64,000 nucleotides of DNA from DASVDE01 sp963740065 (lineage in GTDB: Bacteria > Actinomycetota > Thermoleophilia > Solirubrobacterales > 70-9). The translations under genes and the position numbers were made by a program. The DNA is taken from NCBI GenBank assembly GCA_963740065.1, contig CAVUCS010000004.1:248001-312000 (forward strand), given 5' to 3'. How positions within the stretch are numbered: the first letter of the stretch is position 1; each line of letters starts with the position of its first letter. Under the pieces are notes generated by a model. The model was not told the DNA's origin, did no database searches, and saw nothing but the letters and a program-made list of their open reading frames with translations. Of the stretch, positions 50,946 to 59,435 are shown one piece after another.

Positions 50946-51902
50946 CTACTCCTTGTTGGAGCGCGTGATCAGAATGCGCGCGCCCATGTTGACGACAAGG
51001 GTGATAGCGAAGAGGACCAAGCCGGATGCGATCAGGGTGTTAATCGCGACGCCGGAGGACTCCGGAAAGTCGAGGGCGATATTGGCGGCGATCGTCGACG
51101 GGTTCGACTGGCTGATCAGGTTGAAGGTGACCACGCCGGATACGGAGAGGATGATCGTCACCGCCATCGTCTCTCCCAGGGCTCGGCCCAAGCCGAGCAT
51201 CGAGCCGCTGATGATTGCCGAGCGCCCGAACGGGAACACCGTCATTCGGATCATCTCCCAGCGGGTGGCACCGAGCGCCAAAGCTCCCTCCTGGAGCTTG
51301 CGCGGAGTCTGGGTAAAGACCTCGCGGGCGACCGCGGAGACGATCGGCAGGATCATCACCGCCAGCACGAAGCCGGCAACCAACATCGTTCGCCCGGTTG
51401 AAGAAGCCGGCCCCTCGAAGATCGGGATGAAGCTGAGATTGTCGGCGAGCCACTGCATTACCCCTATGGCCGCGGGACCGAGGACGAAGATCCCCCAGAG
51501 GCCGTAGACGATGCTGGGAATCGCGGCCAGCAGGTCGACGATGTAGCCGAGGGTCGCCGCCAGCCGACGCGGCGCGATGTGGCTGATGAAGACAGCGACG
51601 GCGACCGCCAATGGCACCGCGATGATCACCGCGATGATCGCGGCCAGCACCGTCCCGAAGACGAGCGGTGCGATGTAGGAGATGAGGCTTTTGCCCTCGG
51701 GTAAGTCAGCCGAATTGGCGGTGACGGCGGGGATGCTCTCGACGACCAGAAACAGCGCGACCCCCGCCAGTAGGGCGAGAATCGTGACACCGGCGGCGGT
51801 GGCCAGATTTGAGAAAACCCTGTCGCCGGCCCCCCGGCGGCCACCGGAGGCCGCGGCGAGGATCTGGCCGGCGTTTGTGGTGGTGTCGGTGTGCGCTTCC
51901 AA
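50946..51902 (-). CDS. pstC: Phosphate ABC transporter permease PstC
   Basis: 318 residues with six membrane helices and the loop EGALALGATRWEMIRMTVFPF. TTG start at 51902. Upstream it is separated from pstS by a long hairpin at 51918-51957, which may set lower expression than pstS. Confidence 0.95.
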   Translation of the reverse strand: MEAHTDTTTNAGQILAAASGGRRGAGDRVFSNLATAAGVTILALLAGVALFLVVESIPAVTANSADLPEGKSLISYIAPLVFGTVLAAIIAVIIAVPLAVAVAVFISHIAPRRLAATLGYIVDLLAAIPSIVYGLWGIFVLGPAAIGVMQWLADNLSFIPIFEGPASSTGRTMLVAGFVLAVMILPIVSAVAREVFTQTPRKLQEGALALGATRWEMIRMTVFPFGRSAIISGSMLGLGRALGETMAVTIILSVSGVVTFNLISQSNPSTIAANIALDFPESSGVAINTLIASGLVLFAITLVVNMGARILITRSNKE

Positions 51903-51917
51903 GGTCTTCTTAATGAC

Positions 51918-51957
51918 GACTGGGGAGCCCCGCGAAACCTAGCGGGGCTCCCCAGTC
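51918..51957 (-). terminator. Hairpin between pstS and pstC
   Basis: Perfect 16-bp stem GACTGGGGAGCCCCGC / GCGGGGCTCCCCAGTC with an 8-nt loop, without a clear T-run. In a pst operon such a structure commonly gives partial termination or protects the pstS message, so that pstS is expressed above pstCAB. Confidence 0.65.
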
Positions 51958-51976
51958 ATCGAACCTCAGCCTTCTC

Positions 51977-53074
51977 CTACGACCCGGTCTGGATCGCGTC
52001 GACGGCGGGCTGGATCTGCGAATGCAGCGAACTGGAGAGCGGGGCCGAGCCGGCGTTGTCCGCCGCGGCCTTCTGGCCCTCAGGGCTGATCACGTAGTTG
52101 AAGTAGCCCTTGACGATCGCCGCGGTGTCGGCCGAGTCGTACTGCGTGCACCCGATCAGGTACGAGACGAGAACGATCGGGTAGGTGTTCGACGCGTCCG
52201 GCGTCCGGTTGAGGTCGTACGCAAAGACGTACGGGCCCTTGCTGAGCTGCTGATCCTTCGAGGACTCCTCGAGGATCTTCGCGGCCGCCTCGGGGGTCGG
52301 ACCGACGTACTCGCTGCCAACCTTGACCGTGGCGATGCTGAGATCGCCGGCCTGGCTGGCGTCGGCGTAGCCGATCGCGCCGTCGCCGGCGGACACCGCC
52401 TCGACGACACCGGAGGTGCCACTCGCGGCCTCGCCACCCTTGACGGGCCAGTTGCCGTCGACCGGGTACTTCCAGACGCTCGGCGCGGCTTTGGAGAGGT
52501 AGTCGACGAAGTTCTCCGTCGTGCCGGACTCATCCGAGCGGTTGACCGGGGTGATCCGCGTGTCGGGAAGATCGACGCCGGGGTTGTCCTTGGCGATCGC
52601 CGGATCGTTCCAGGTGGTGATGTCCTGGCTGAAGATCTTGGCGATCGTGTCCGGGTCCAATCTCAGAGAATCGACGCCCGAGAGGTTGTAGATGACCGCA
52701 ATCGGCGAGATGTAATCCGGAATCTGAATCAGCTGGCCGGGCTTGCAGCGATCGATCGCGCCGTTCAGCTCGCCATCTTCGTTGTCGAAGGGAGCGTCGG
52801 AGCCGCCGTAGGCCGTTCCGCCGGCGACGAACTGCTCACGACCGCCGCCGGAGCCGACCGGGTCGTAGGAGATCGTCACATCCGGGTTGTCGGACTGAAA
52901 GTTGGACCGCCAGGCCTCCTGCGCCGCTTCCTGCGCGCTGGACCCGGCGCCCGCGATTTCACCCGACAGGTCGCCGGACGAGCTGCTGCCGCTGTTGCTG
53001 TCTCCACACGCAGCGACACCGAGTGCAAGCAGTGCCGAAAACGCGAGGACGAGCCAGAACTTTGAAGAAAACAC
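51977..53074 (-). CDS. pstS: Phosphate-binding lipoprotein PstS
   Basis: 365 residues from GTG 53074, chosen because AAGGAG is 5 nt upstream. Lipobox GVAAC and Pi-contact motifs AGAGSS, SDAP, and DESGTTENF. Captures phosphate outside the membrane for PstCAB. Expressed from the PHO-type promoter at 53178-53228. Confidence 0.96.
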   Translation of the reverse strand: MFSSKFWLVLAFSALLALGVAACGDSNSGSSSSGDLSGEIAGAGSSAQEAAQEAWRSNFQSDNPDVTISYDPVGSGGGREQFVAGGTAYGGSDAPFDNEDGELNGAIDRCKPGQLIQIPDYISPIAVIYNLSGVDSLRLDPDTIAKIFSQDITTWNDPAIAKDNPGVDLPDTRITPVNRSDESGTTENFVDYLSKAAPSVWKYPVDGNWPVKGGEAASGTSGVVEAVSAGDGAIGYADASQAGDLSIATVKVGSEYVGPTPEAAAKILEESSKDQQLSKGPYVFAYDLNRTPDASNTYPIVLVSYLIGCTQYDSADTAAIVKGYFNYVISPEGQKAAADNAGSAPLSSSLHSQIQPAVDAIQTGS

Positions 53075-53177
53075 TCGCTCTCCTTCTCTGATTTGGTCAG
53101 TTCTTCCGCCGCGCCCTGAGCTGCTTTGTTGAGGGCCGGCCATCAGAGCGGCAGCCTCGCAGCGGTTGCCCGAGAGC

Positions 53178-53228
53178 TTGTTACGCGCCTGTAGCGAGAA
53201 TGTGAAAAGGATGTGAAAGACGCGTGAA
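53178..53228 (-). promoter_or_regulatory. pstS: PHO-box promoter of pstS
   Basis: Three TTCAC repeats at exact 11-bp spacing on the minus strand (plus GTGAA at 53202, 53213 and 53224). The last one forms the -35 TTCACA (plus 53201-53206), followed after 17 bp by -10 TAACAA (plus 53178-53183). This is the layout of PhoP boxes in actinobacteria, so phosphate-starvation control is likely. Confidence 0.8.
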
Positions 53229-53233
53229 GAGCG

Positions 53234-54022
53234 TCAGCGGGTCGCGAGTGGCTCGACGACCGGCGCCGGCTCGTGATCGACGACCGGGTCCGCAAGGGGG
53301 CCTGCGGAGCCGTCGGTTGACTCGGGATCGAAGCGATAGCCGACGCCAAAGTGGGTGTGGATGTAGCTCCAGCCGGGTGAGCGCTTCTCCAGCTTCTGGC
53401 GCAGCTTGCGGATGAAGACGTCAACGGAGCGGTCGCCGTGGGCCATCGCGTAGCCCCAGACACGCTGGTAGATCGCCTCGCGTTCCAGTACCTGTCCTTT
53501 GGCGTCGGCCAAGAGCTGCAACAGCTCGAATTCGCGCCGGGTCAAGTCGAGGCTCTCGCCGCTGACGAAAGCCTGAAATTGGTCGGCGCGGATCTCCAGC
53601 TCTCCGGCCACCAAGGGTCCTGCCTCGGCCTGGGGGCGGCTGCGACGCCGACGGCGACTGACCGCCTCGATCCGCGCCATCGCCTCCTCGGGGTGGCAGG
53701 GCTTAGTGATCCAGTCGTCGACGCCGAGACGCAGTCCGCGAACCCGCTGGGCAACGGTGGAGCGGCCGGTGCAGACGACCACGCCGAGATCCGGCAACAT
53801 CCCGCAAACCCGCTCCAGGTAAGACCAACCGTCCTCCCCCAACACCGCGGGATCGAGCAGGAGCGCGTTCAGCTTCATCGCCACCAGCTCCTCGGGCGGA
53901 ATCGCGCTGGCAACCTGGCGCTGCTGCCAGCCGGCAGCGTCCGCGCGCTTAGCGAGAACGGTGACGAAGCCGCTATCGCCGTCGATTACCGCGAGCCTGA
54001 TCGTCTGTGGCTGTGGGTTCAA
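53234..54022 (-). CDS. OmpR/PhoB-type response regulator
   Basis: 262 residues. Receiver domain with acidic pair in VIDGDS, phospho-Asp in LLLDPAVLGEDGW, the Thr of VVCTGRS and Lys of WITKPCHPEE, then a winged-helix effector (about 155-245, SLDLTRREFELLQLLA, RSVDVFIRKLRQKLE). Stops just before the PHO box of pstS, so it probably is PhoP/RegX3-like; no histidine kinase gene is beside it. Confidence 0.88.
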   Translation of the reverse strand: MNPQPQTIRLAVIDGDSGFVTVLAKRADAAGWQQRQVASAIPPEELVAMKLNALLLDPAVLGEDGWSYLERVCGMLPDLGVVVCTGRSTVAQRVRGLRLGVDDWITKPCHPEEAMARIEAVSRRRRRSRPQAEAGPLVAGELEIRADQFQAFVSGESLDLTRREFELLQLLADAKGQVLEREAIYQRVWGYAMAHGDRSVDVFIRKLRQKLEKRSPGWSYIHTHFGVGYRFDPESTDGSAGPLADPVVDHEPAPVVEPLATR

Positions 54023-54171
54023 GGGTTTGGCGGCGCCGGATTGGACGGAAGGCGCTTATGCCGATGAGACGGCTCGATTGTAAGCGCATCCGGTGGCGGA
54101 TCGCCTCATAAATCACCTGCGTTTACAGGATTTTCACAGGCGAAAAGCGCCAAATTCCGGCTCTTCTCCGC

Positions 54172-54216
54172 TCCGCTGCGACTTATGCCTGCAGATCAGG
54201 CATAAGTCGCAGCGGA
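54172..54216 (-). terminator. Long perfect hairpin after uppP
   Basis: TCCGCTGCGACTTATGCCTG paired with its exact complement around CAGAT (20 bp, arms 54172-54191 and 54197-54216), beginning 3 bp after the uppP stop. No T-run follows, so it may end transcription only with factor help, or stabilise the 3' end. Confidence 0.6.
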
Positions 54217-54219
54217 AGC

Positions 54220-55063
54220 TCAGAAGGTGGCGGGGCGCAGGCCGGTGGCGATGATTAGGAGGATTGCGGCGCCGGCGGCGTAGCGGTAGTAGACGAAGGG
54301 GCGGTAGCTGGTGGTCCGCACCAGGCGCAAGAGAAAGGCAATCGCCAGGTAACCGGAAACGGCGGCGGCGATCGTGCCGACGATCATCGGCCCGGCGACG
54401 CCACTGGGGAGTCCGTCGTGGATGGCGCTTGCCCCCTTAAACAGCGTGGCGCCGGCGACAATCGGGATCAGCATCAGGAAGGAGAAGCGCGCGGCTCCGT
54501 CGCGATCGAGGCCGAGGTAACGACCGGCGGTAATCGTTATGCCCGAGCGCGAGGTTCCCGGAGCCAGCGCCAAAATCTGTGCGAGGCCGATGTACCACCC
54601 GTCCCGCAGGGTTGCGTCGCCAAGCGCCTTGCGCTGCGGCATGCGGTCGGCGTAGAGCAGGAGCGCGCCGAAGAAGATCAGCTGGATCGCGATCATCCAT
54701 GGCTCCCCCAGGTGATCTTCGATGAAGCCGGAGCCGATCCCGCCGGCGATCACGGCGGGCACCGTGCCGATCGCGATCGCCACCGAAAGTCGCTCGTCGG
54801 TGGACTCGATCGCCCTCTTGCGGGCCGCGGCAAAGAAACCACGAGTAAGGGAAACGACCTCGCGGCGGAAGTAGGCGATCGCCGCGACCAGCGTGCCGGC
54901 ATGCAGGGCGACGTCGAAAGTCTTATTGAAACCCGGGTGGTCGAGCAGGAACGTGTAGTCCTGCAGCCAGGGGACGATGATCAGGTGGCCCGAGGAGGAA
55001 ATCGGCAGGAACTCGGTCAGTCCCTGGACGATTCCCAGCAGCGAGAGCTTCTAGGTTCGACAT
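54220..55063 (-). CDS. uppP: Undecaprenyl-diphosphate phosphatase UppP (one frameshift in the sequence)
   Basis: Reconstructs to 280 residues, a normal UppP length, if the extra base near 55043 is removed. The N-terminus is then MSNLEALLLGIVQGLTEF, followed by the catalytic LPISSSGHL, and later ALAPGTSRSGITI. Eight membrane helices. Recycles the lipid carrier for peptidoglycan and other envelope polymers. Because the gene is normally needed, the break is probably a sequence error. Confidence 0.9.
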
Positions 55064-55103
55064 TGGCGCGGAATCCTATGGCCGCGACTAAAGGGGACCT
55101 GAA

Positions 55104-55361
55104 TTACCCGTATCGCTCCAGGTCGTAGCGGCGACGCTCCTTGCGCTTTTCCAGGCGACCCTGGATCAGCGAGAGGACGATCGGCAGGATGGCGAAGAAC
55201 GCGATCACGCCGAAGCAGAAGAAGGTCACCGTCTTGTCCGTGGTCGGCCCCGCCAGGCCGACCCCGTTTTCGGCCATGGCGACGGGCGCCGCGACCAGCA
55301 GCGTGGCCAGCGCGGCGAAAAGAGAGCCGGCGAGACGGGTGCGGCGAGAGGGAGCCTTCAC
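55104..55361 (-). CDS. Hypothetical membrane protein
   Basis: 85 residues: signal-like segment (about 8-30) ending AMAENG, a second membrane helix (about 46-66), and a very basic cytoplasmic end (LEKRKERRRYDLERYG). GTG start. No family recognised. Lies between uppP and the Rpf-like gene, same strand. Confidence 0.6.
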   Translation of the reverse strand: MKAPSRRTRLAGSLFAALATLLVAAPVAMAENGVGLAGPTTDKTVTFFCFGVIAFFAILPIVLSLIQGRLEKRKERRRYDLERYG

Positions 55362-55390
55362 GCCCGGGAATCTAGCGCACGCCCCCGCCG

Positions 55391-55870
55391 TCAGGCGCCG
55401 CAGACCGGCCAGGGGCTTGACCCGGAGCCTGCATACAGAAGGGCCGCGCGGTAGTCCTGCTCAGCTTCGGAAGCCGCCGCGGGGTCGCCGGAGCCCCCCA
55501 CCGAAGCCCAGGTGCCAAACGAGAACTGGTACTTGCCTCGATAGGTGCCGCCGGAGGAGACGATCGTCGGGTCACCACCGGACTCGCAGGAAGCGATCGC
55601 TTCGAGCGTCGAGCGGCTGACGCCGCCGGGAAGAGCGGCGAAAGCCTCGCGGCGCTGCCTGCGCTCGGCGGCGCGAGCTTTGCGGACGTGGGTCCGGATC
55701 GCCTGCTGGAAATGGCGAGTCGGTCGCTCGAGCGGAGTCAGCGTTGCCGGCTTCGCGTCGGCAATGCCGGTTTGCGGAGCCGTGTTGCCGCCATCGGCGG
55801 CAAGGGCGGCGGCCGGAAAGACGATGGCCGCGACGAGGGCAGGGACGATGTATGTGCGTTTTGTGAGCAA
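55391..55870 (-). CDS. Resuscitation-promoting-factor-like transglycosylase
   Basis: 159 residues. Signal peptide (about 5-25), an Arg-rich linker, and a C-terminal Rpf domain (about 88-159) with catalytic Glu in IASCESGGDP, RGKYQFSFGTWASVGG and a final Cys in WPVCGA that can form the domain disulfide. Cleaves peptidoglycan glycan strands. TTG start at 55870. The upstream region is short and has no complete riboswitch. Confidence 0.85.
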   Translation of the reverse strand: MLTKRTYIVPALVAAIVFPAAALAADGGNTAPQTGIADAKPATLTPLERPTRHFQQAIRTHVRKARAAERRQRREAFAALPGGVSRSTLEAIASCESGGDPTIVSSGGTYRGKYQFSFGTWASVGGSGDPAAASEAEQDYRAALLYAGSGSSPWPVCGA

Positions 55871-55942
55871 GCGCGGGACCGTGGCGGTATTCGCGCCCCA
55901 GTTGGGTGATCGCCGTCACACAGCCGGCCCCTGAAGCTGATC

Positions 55943-56818
55943 TTGCGCCTCGTCAGCCATGATTCGCAAATCACCGAACAACCGACCTCACGCCTTTTGC
56001 TCGCCTGCCCGGATCGGCCGGGCCTGATTGCCGCGGTCAGCGGCTTCCTCGCCGAGGCGAAGCTCAACATCACCGACGCCGACCAGCACTCGACCGCCGA
56101 GGGTCGGCTCTTCATGCGAATGGTTTTCGACTCCGCCCCAGAGGGGGAGCGCGAAGCGCTGTACCGACGCTTTGAGGAGGAGATCGCCGGCCCGCTGGAG
56201 ATGGAGCACCGCTTTGAGGAGTCAAGCGAGCGCAAGCGGATCGCGATCATGGCCTCGCGCGAGGACCACTGCCTCTCCGACCTGCTCTGGCGTTGGCGTA
56301 GCGGCGAGCTTGGCGCCGACATCGTCGCCGTCGTCTCCAACCACCCTGACCACGCCGACCAGGTCACCTCCCTCGGCCTGCCCTTCCACCATGTGGTGGT
56401 TGAACCGGGCGCCAAGGACGCGGCGGAGCGGCAAGCGCTGGAATTGCTGGAGAGGATCGACCTGCTCGTCCTCGCCCGCTACATGCAGGTCCTCTCCGGC
56501 GACTTCCTGCGAGAGCTGGGTGCGCCGGCGATCAACATCCACCACAGCTTCCTCCCCGCCTTCGTCGGCGCCGACCCCTACGCCCGTGCCCACGAGCGAG
56601 GCGTGAAGCTGATCGGCGCCACCGCGCACTATGTAACGGAGGAGCTCGACGCCGGGCCGATCATCGACCAGGATGTGACCCGCGTCAGCCATCGCGACGA
56701 AACGGGCGACCTGATGCGGATCGGCCGAGACATCGAGCGCCTCGTCCTCGCCCGCGCGGTCAAAGCGCATCTGGACGACCGTGTCTTGCTCGACGGCTCC
56801 CGCACCGTGGTCTTCTAA
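55943..56818 (+). CDS. purU: Formyltetrahydrofolate deformylase
   Basis: 291 residues. An N-terminal ACT domain (about 15-95, SRLLLACPDRPGLIAAVSGFL) and a formyltransferase-fold domain with INIHHSFLPAFVGADPY and the catalytic HYVTEELDAGPII. Releases formate from 10-formyl-THF to balance the one-carbon pool. TTG start is likely. The P450 gene follows. Confidence 0.95.
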   Translation: MRLVSHDSQITEQPTSRLLLACPDRPGLIAAVSGFLAEAKLNITDADQHSTAEGRLFMRMVFDSAPEGEREALYRRFEEEIAGPLEMEHRFEESSERKRIAIMASREDHCLSDLLWRWRSGELGADIVAVVSNHPDHADQVTSLGLPFHHVVVEPGAKDAAERQALELLERIDLLVLARYMQVLSGDFLRELGAPAINIHHSFLPAFVGADPYARAHERGVKLIGATAHYVTEELDAGPIIDQDVTRVSHRDETGDLMRIGRDIERLVLARAVKAHLDDRVLLDGSRTVVF

Positions 56819-56861
56819 GCCGACTGGCTGCCCAGCCAGTTCATGGCGTAAGGTCCGGCCA

Positions 56862-58205
56862 GTGAAGCTCCCGCCCGGCCCCAGACTGCCCGCCCTCCTA
56901 CAGGCACTCTCCTACGCGCGCGATCCGCTCGGCTTCCTGGTCCGCTTCCAACGCCGCTATGGGGACATGTTCACGGTCTCTTTCCCGTTCTTCGACCACC
57001 TCGTCTACGTCGCCGAGCCGGGGCTGGTTAAAAAGGTCTTCACCGGGACCCCCCGGCAGTTCCACGCCGGCGAGGCGAACGCGACGGTGCTGGAGCCGGC
57101 GCTTGGACCGAACTCGGTGCTGACCCTCGACGAGGAACAGCACATGCGCCAGCGCAAACTGCTGCTGCCGCCCTTCCACGGCGAGCGAATCCACCGCTAC
57201 GGCGAGCTGATCCGCGAGGTGACGCTGCGTGAGATGGAGAGTTGGCCGGTCGGCGAGCCCTTCGCCCTGCGCCCTCACACACAGCGGATCACCCTGGCGG
57301 TGATCATGCGTGCCGTCTTCGGCGTCGACGACGAGGAGCGGCTTGTTCGCTTCGAGCGCTTGATCGAGACCTTCAGCGCCCGCGTCAACATCGTCACTGC
57401 CTTTCCGCCTCTGCGCCGCAGCTTCGGCCGTTGGAGCCCGTGGGGGCGGTTCGTGCGCGCCCGCGAGGCGCTGGACGAGTTCATCTACGAAGAGATCGCT
57501 CTGCGGCGGGCCGAGGCGACGACCGGCGATGGCGAGCATGACGACGTGCTTTCGCTGCTACTGACGGCCAAACACGACGACGGCAGCCCGATGGGTGACG
57601 AGGAACTGCGCGACGAGCTGGTGACGGTCCTCGCCGCCGGGCATGAGACGACCGCGACGGCGCTGGCCTGGGCGATGGAGCGGCTGCTTCGCACGCCGCA
57701 CGCGATGGAGCGGCTGCGTGAGTCAATCGCAGCCGGAGAGGAGGCCTACCTCGACGCGACGATCAAAGAAACTCTGCGGGCGCGACCGGTGATCGTCGAC
57801 GCGGCCCGCAAACTGACCGCGCCGGCGGCAATCGGCGGCTACGAGCTGCCCGCCGGCACTTTCGTGATGGTCGCCACCGCCGCCCTGCACTACCGCGAGG
57901 ACCTCTTCCCCGAACCGGAGGAGTTCCGGCCGGAGCGCTTCCTCGACGGCAAGCCCGAGACCTACTCATGGACCCCCTTCGGCGGCGGCGTGCGGCGCTG
58001 CATCGGCGCCGCTTTCGCCGAGTACGAGATGAGAATCGTCCTGCGCACGATCCTCGAGCGCGCGGACCTCAGCGCTCCCAACCCCAAGCCGGAATCGCCC
58101 CGAGTTCGCAACATCACCGTCGCCCCGGACAAGGGAGCTCGGGTGCGACTGAACCGCCCCCTGCGGCACCTGCCCGAGCGGGAGCTCGCTGCCACCTCGG
58201 GTTAG
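56862..58205 (+). CDS. Cytochrome P450
   Basis: 447 residues from GTG 56862. I-helix oxygen site AGHETTATAL, the K-helix ExxR in IKETLRARP, PERF, and heme-binding FGGGVRRCIGAAFA. A soluble-type bacterial P450 of unknown substrate. Shares no operon partner such as ferredoxin here; the gap to purU is 43 bp. Confidence 0.95.
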   Translation: MKLPPGPRLPALLQALSYARDPLGFLVRFQRRYGDMFTVSFPFFDHLVYVAEPGLVKKVFTGTPRQFHAGEANATVLEPALGPNSVLTLDEEQHMRQRKLLLPPFHGERIHRYGELIREVTLREMESWPVGEPFALRPHTQRITLAVIMRAVFGVDDEERLVRFERLIETFSARVNIVTAFPPLRRSFGRWSPWGRFVRAREALDEFIYEEIALRRAEATTGDGEHDDVLSLLLTAKHDDGSPMGDEELRDELVTVLAAGHETTATALAWAMERLLRTPHAMERLRESIAAGEEAYLDATIKETLRARPVIVDAARKLTAPAAIGGYELPAGTFVMVATAALHYREDLFPEPEEFRPERFLDGKPETYSWTPFGGGVRRCIGAAFAEYEMRIVLRTILERADLSAPNPKPESPRVRNITVAPDKGARVRLNRPLRHLPERELAATSG

Positions 58206-58229
58206 GGCCCACGCCGTAAGCTTTTTCCC

Positions 58230-58736
58230 TTGGAACGAGAAGAACTGCGTTCAATCCAAGCACCGCTGAAGGAGCGCTACGCGGAGGAGCCGGAAACCGC
58301 CCAGGTGACGCTGACCTCGACCGGCGCGCTCGGAGAAGGCCTCTCCTGCTCGGTGGACACCGGGCGCGCGATCGCCGAGGCGGGACTGCATCCGGCATCC
58401 GGCGGCGACGGCTCCCTGCTTTGCTCCGGAGACATGCTGTTGGAGGCCCTGGTCGCCTGCGCCGGCGTGACCCTACGAGCCGTGGCGACTTCACTGGGGA
58501 TTCCGGTCGAGTCGGGAAGGGTTACCGCAGAGGGTGACCTTGACTTCCGCGGCACGATGGCGGTTGACCGCGATGCCGCGGTCGGCTTCACCGCGATCCG
58601 CCTCGCCTTCGAGCTGGATGCAGACATCGACGAGGACCAGCTCGAGACGCTGATGAAGCTGACGGAGCGCTACTGCGTCGTCTTCCAAACGCTCTCCAAT
58701 CCACCGCGGCTGTCCGCGACCGTCACGACCGGCTGA
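58230..58736 (+). CDS. OsmC/Ohr family protein
   Basis: 168 residues. Two-Cys peroxidase fold with LLEALVACAGVTLRA and a second Cys in ERYCVVFQTL. Reduces organic peroxides or acts as an osmotic-stress protein. TTG start at 58230, 24 bp after the P450. Confidence 0.85.
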   Translation: MEREELRSIQAPLKERYAEEPETAQVTLTSTGALGEGLSCSVDTGRAIAEAGLHPASGGDGSLLCSGDMLLEALVACAGVTLRAVATSLGIPVESGRVTAEGDLDFRGTMAVDRDAAVGFTAIRLAFELDADIDEDQLETLMKLTERYCVVFQTLSNPPRLSATVTTG

Positions 58737-58797
58737 GATGGCCGGGCCGCGGTCGGCGGCGATATTAAGCTCGCCGCCCTCCCCCGCTCCGACCTGG

Positions 58798-59340
58798 CTA
58801 CGCGCTGAGGTGCTTGGCGGCGATCTGCCGGATCGTGCCCATCGTTCGCATCGTCGAAAGCCCGAGGGCGGCGTCGATCGCCTTCAAGTCCAGCTCAGAG
58901 TCGCTCATCCCGCCGCTGGGTAGCCAGTACAGCTCGGGGCCGTGGATCGTGAGCCGGTCCTCTTCGGTCGACAACGCGTGAACCTCCTCGACCGCGGCTT
59001 TTCTCGGCTCCTCCCTTAGTAGGGAGACTTGGAGTTTTCCCGCCGAGGACTCCACCTCCGCCGCATCGAATGGCTCGTATTCCGCGATCGCACGCACCTC
59101 CGAGCCACTACGGAGGACCACCGGGACCTCGTAGCCGAGCGCCTCGCCGAGGCCCGTCTCAATCCGCGCCGCAAGCGCTGCCTCATCCCGCTCGCCGGAC
59201 TCAAAGATCACGTTGCCACTGGCCCGAAAGGTCGCGACCCCCTCGAAGCCCCACTCTTCAAACGGACGGCGCAACTCGTCGTTCTTGATCCGACGACCGC
59301 CCAAATTCATCCCGCGCAAAAAAGCGACGTAAAGGCCCAT
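58798..59340 (-). CDS. DUF1697 family protein
   Basis: 180 residues. The family start MGLYVAFLRGMNLGGRRIKNDEL and ASGNVIFES are clear. Function unknown. Divergent from the peroxiredoxin gene across a strongly self-complementary spacer. Confidence 0.88.
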   Translation of the reverse strand: MGLYVAFLRGMNLGGRRIKNDELRRPFEEWGFEGVATFRASGNVIFESGERDEAALAARIETGLGEALGYEVPVVLRSGSEVRAIAEYEPFDAAEVESSAGKLQVSLLREEPRKAAVEEVHALSTEEDRLTIHGPELYWLPSGGMSDSELDLKAIDAALGLSTMRTMGTIRQIAAKHLSA

Positions 59341-59362
59341 GCACGCACCCTACGACCCGTCC

Positions 59363-59424
59363 CGCAATCGGTGAGTTCGCCCTTTTGGGGGTCTATGTGA
59401 CCCAAAAGGGCGAACTCAATTGCG
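59363..59424. repeat. Extended inverted repeat in a divergent promoter region
   Basis: Inner perfect stem TGAGTTCGCCCTTTTGGG / CCCAAAAGGGCGAACTCA (59372-59389 and 59401-59418) around 11 nt, and an outer CGCAAT/ATTGCG pair (59363-59368 and 59419-59424). It lies between the divergent DUF1697 and peroxiredoxin starts, where a terminator would not be expected. Confidence 0.6.
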
Positions 59425-59435
59425 AAAATGGCGGG

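Noticed and set aside
55871..55942. Possible second c-di-AMP riboswitch ahead of the Rpf-like gene
   Set aside because: CCCAACTGGGGCGCGAAT resembles one piece, but the CTCTTTCAGC and CCCGTCAGCTAACC parts are absent and the space is too short.
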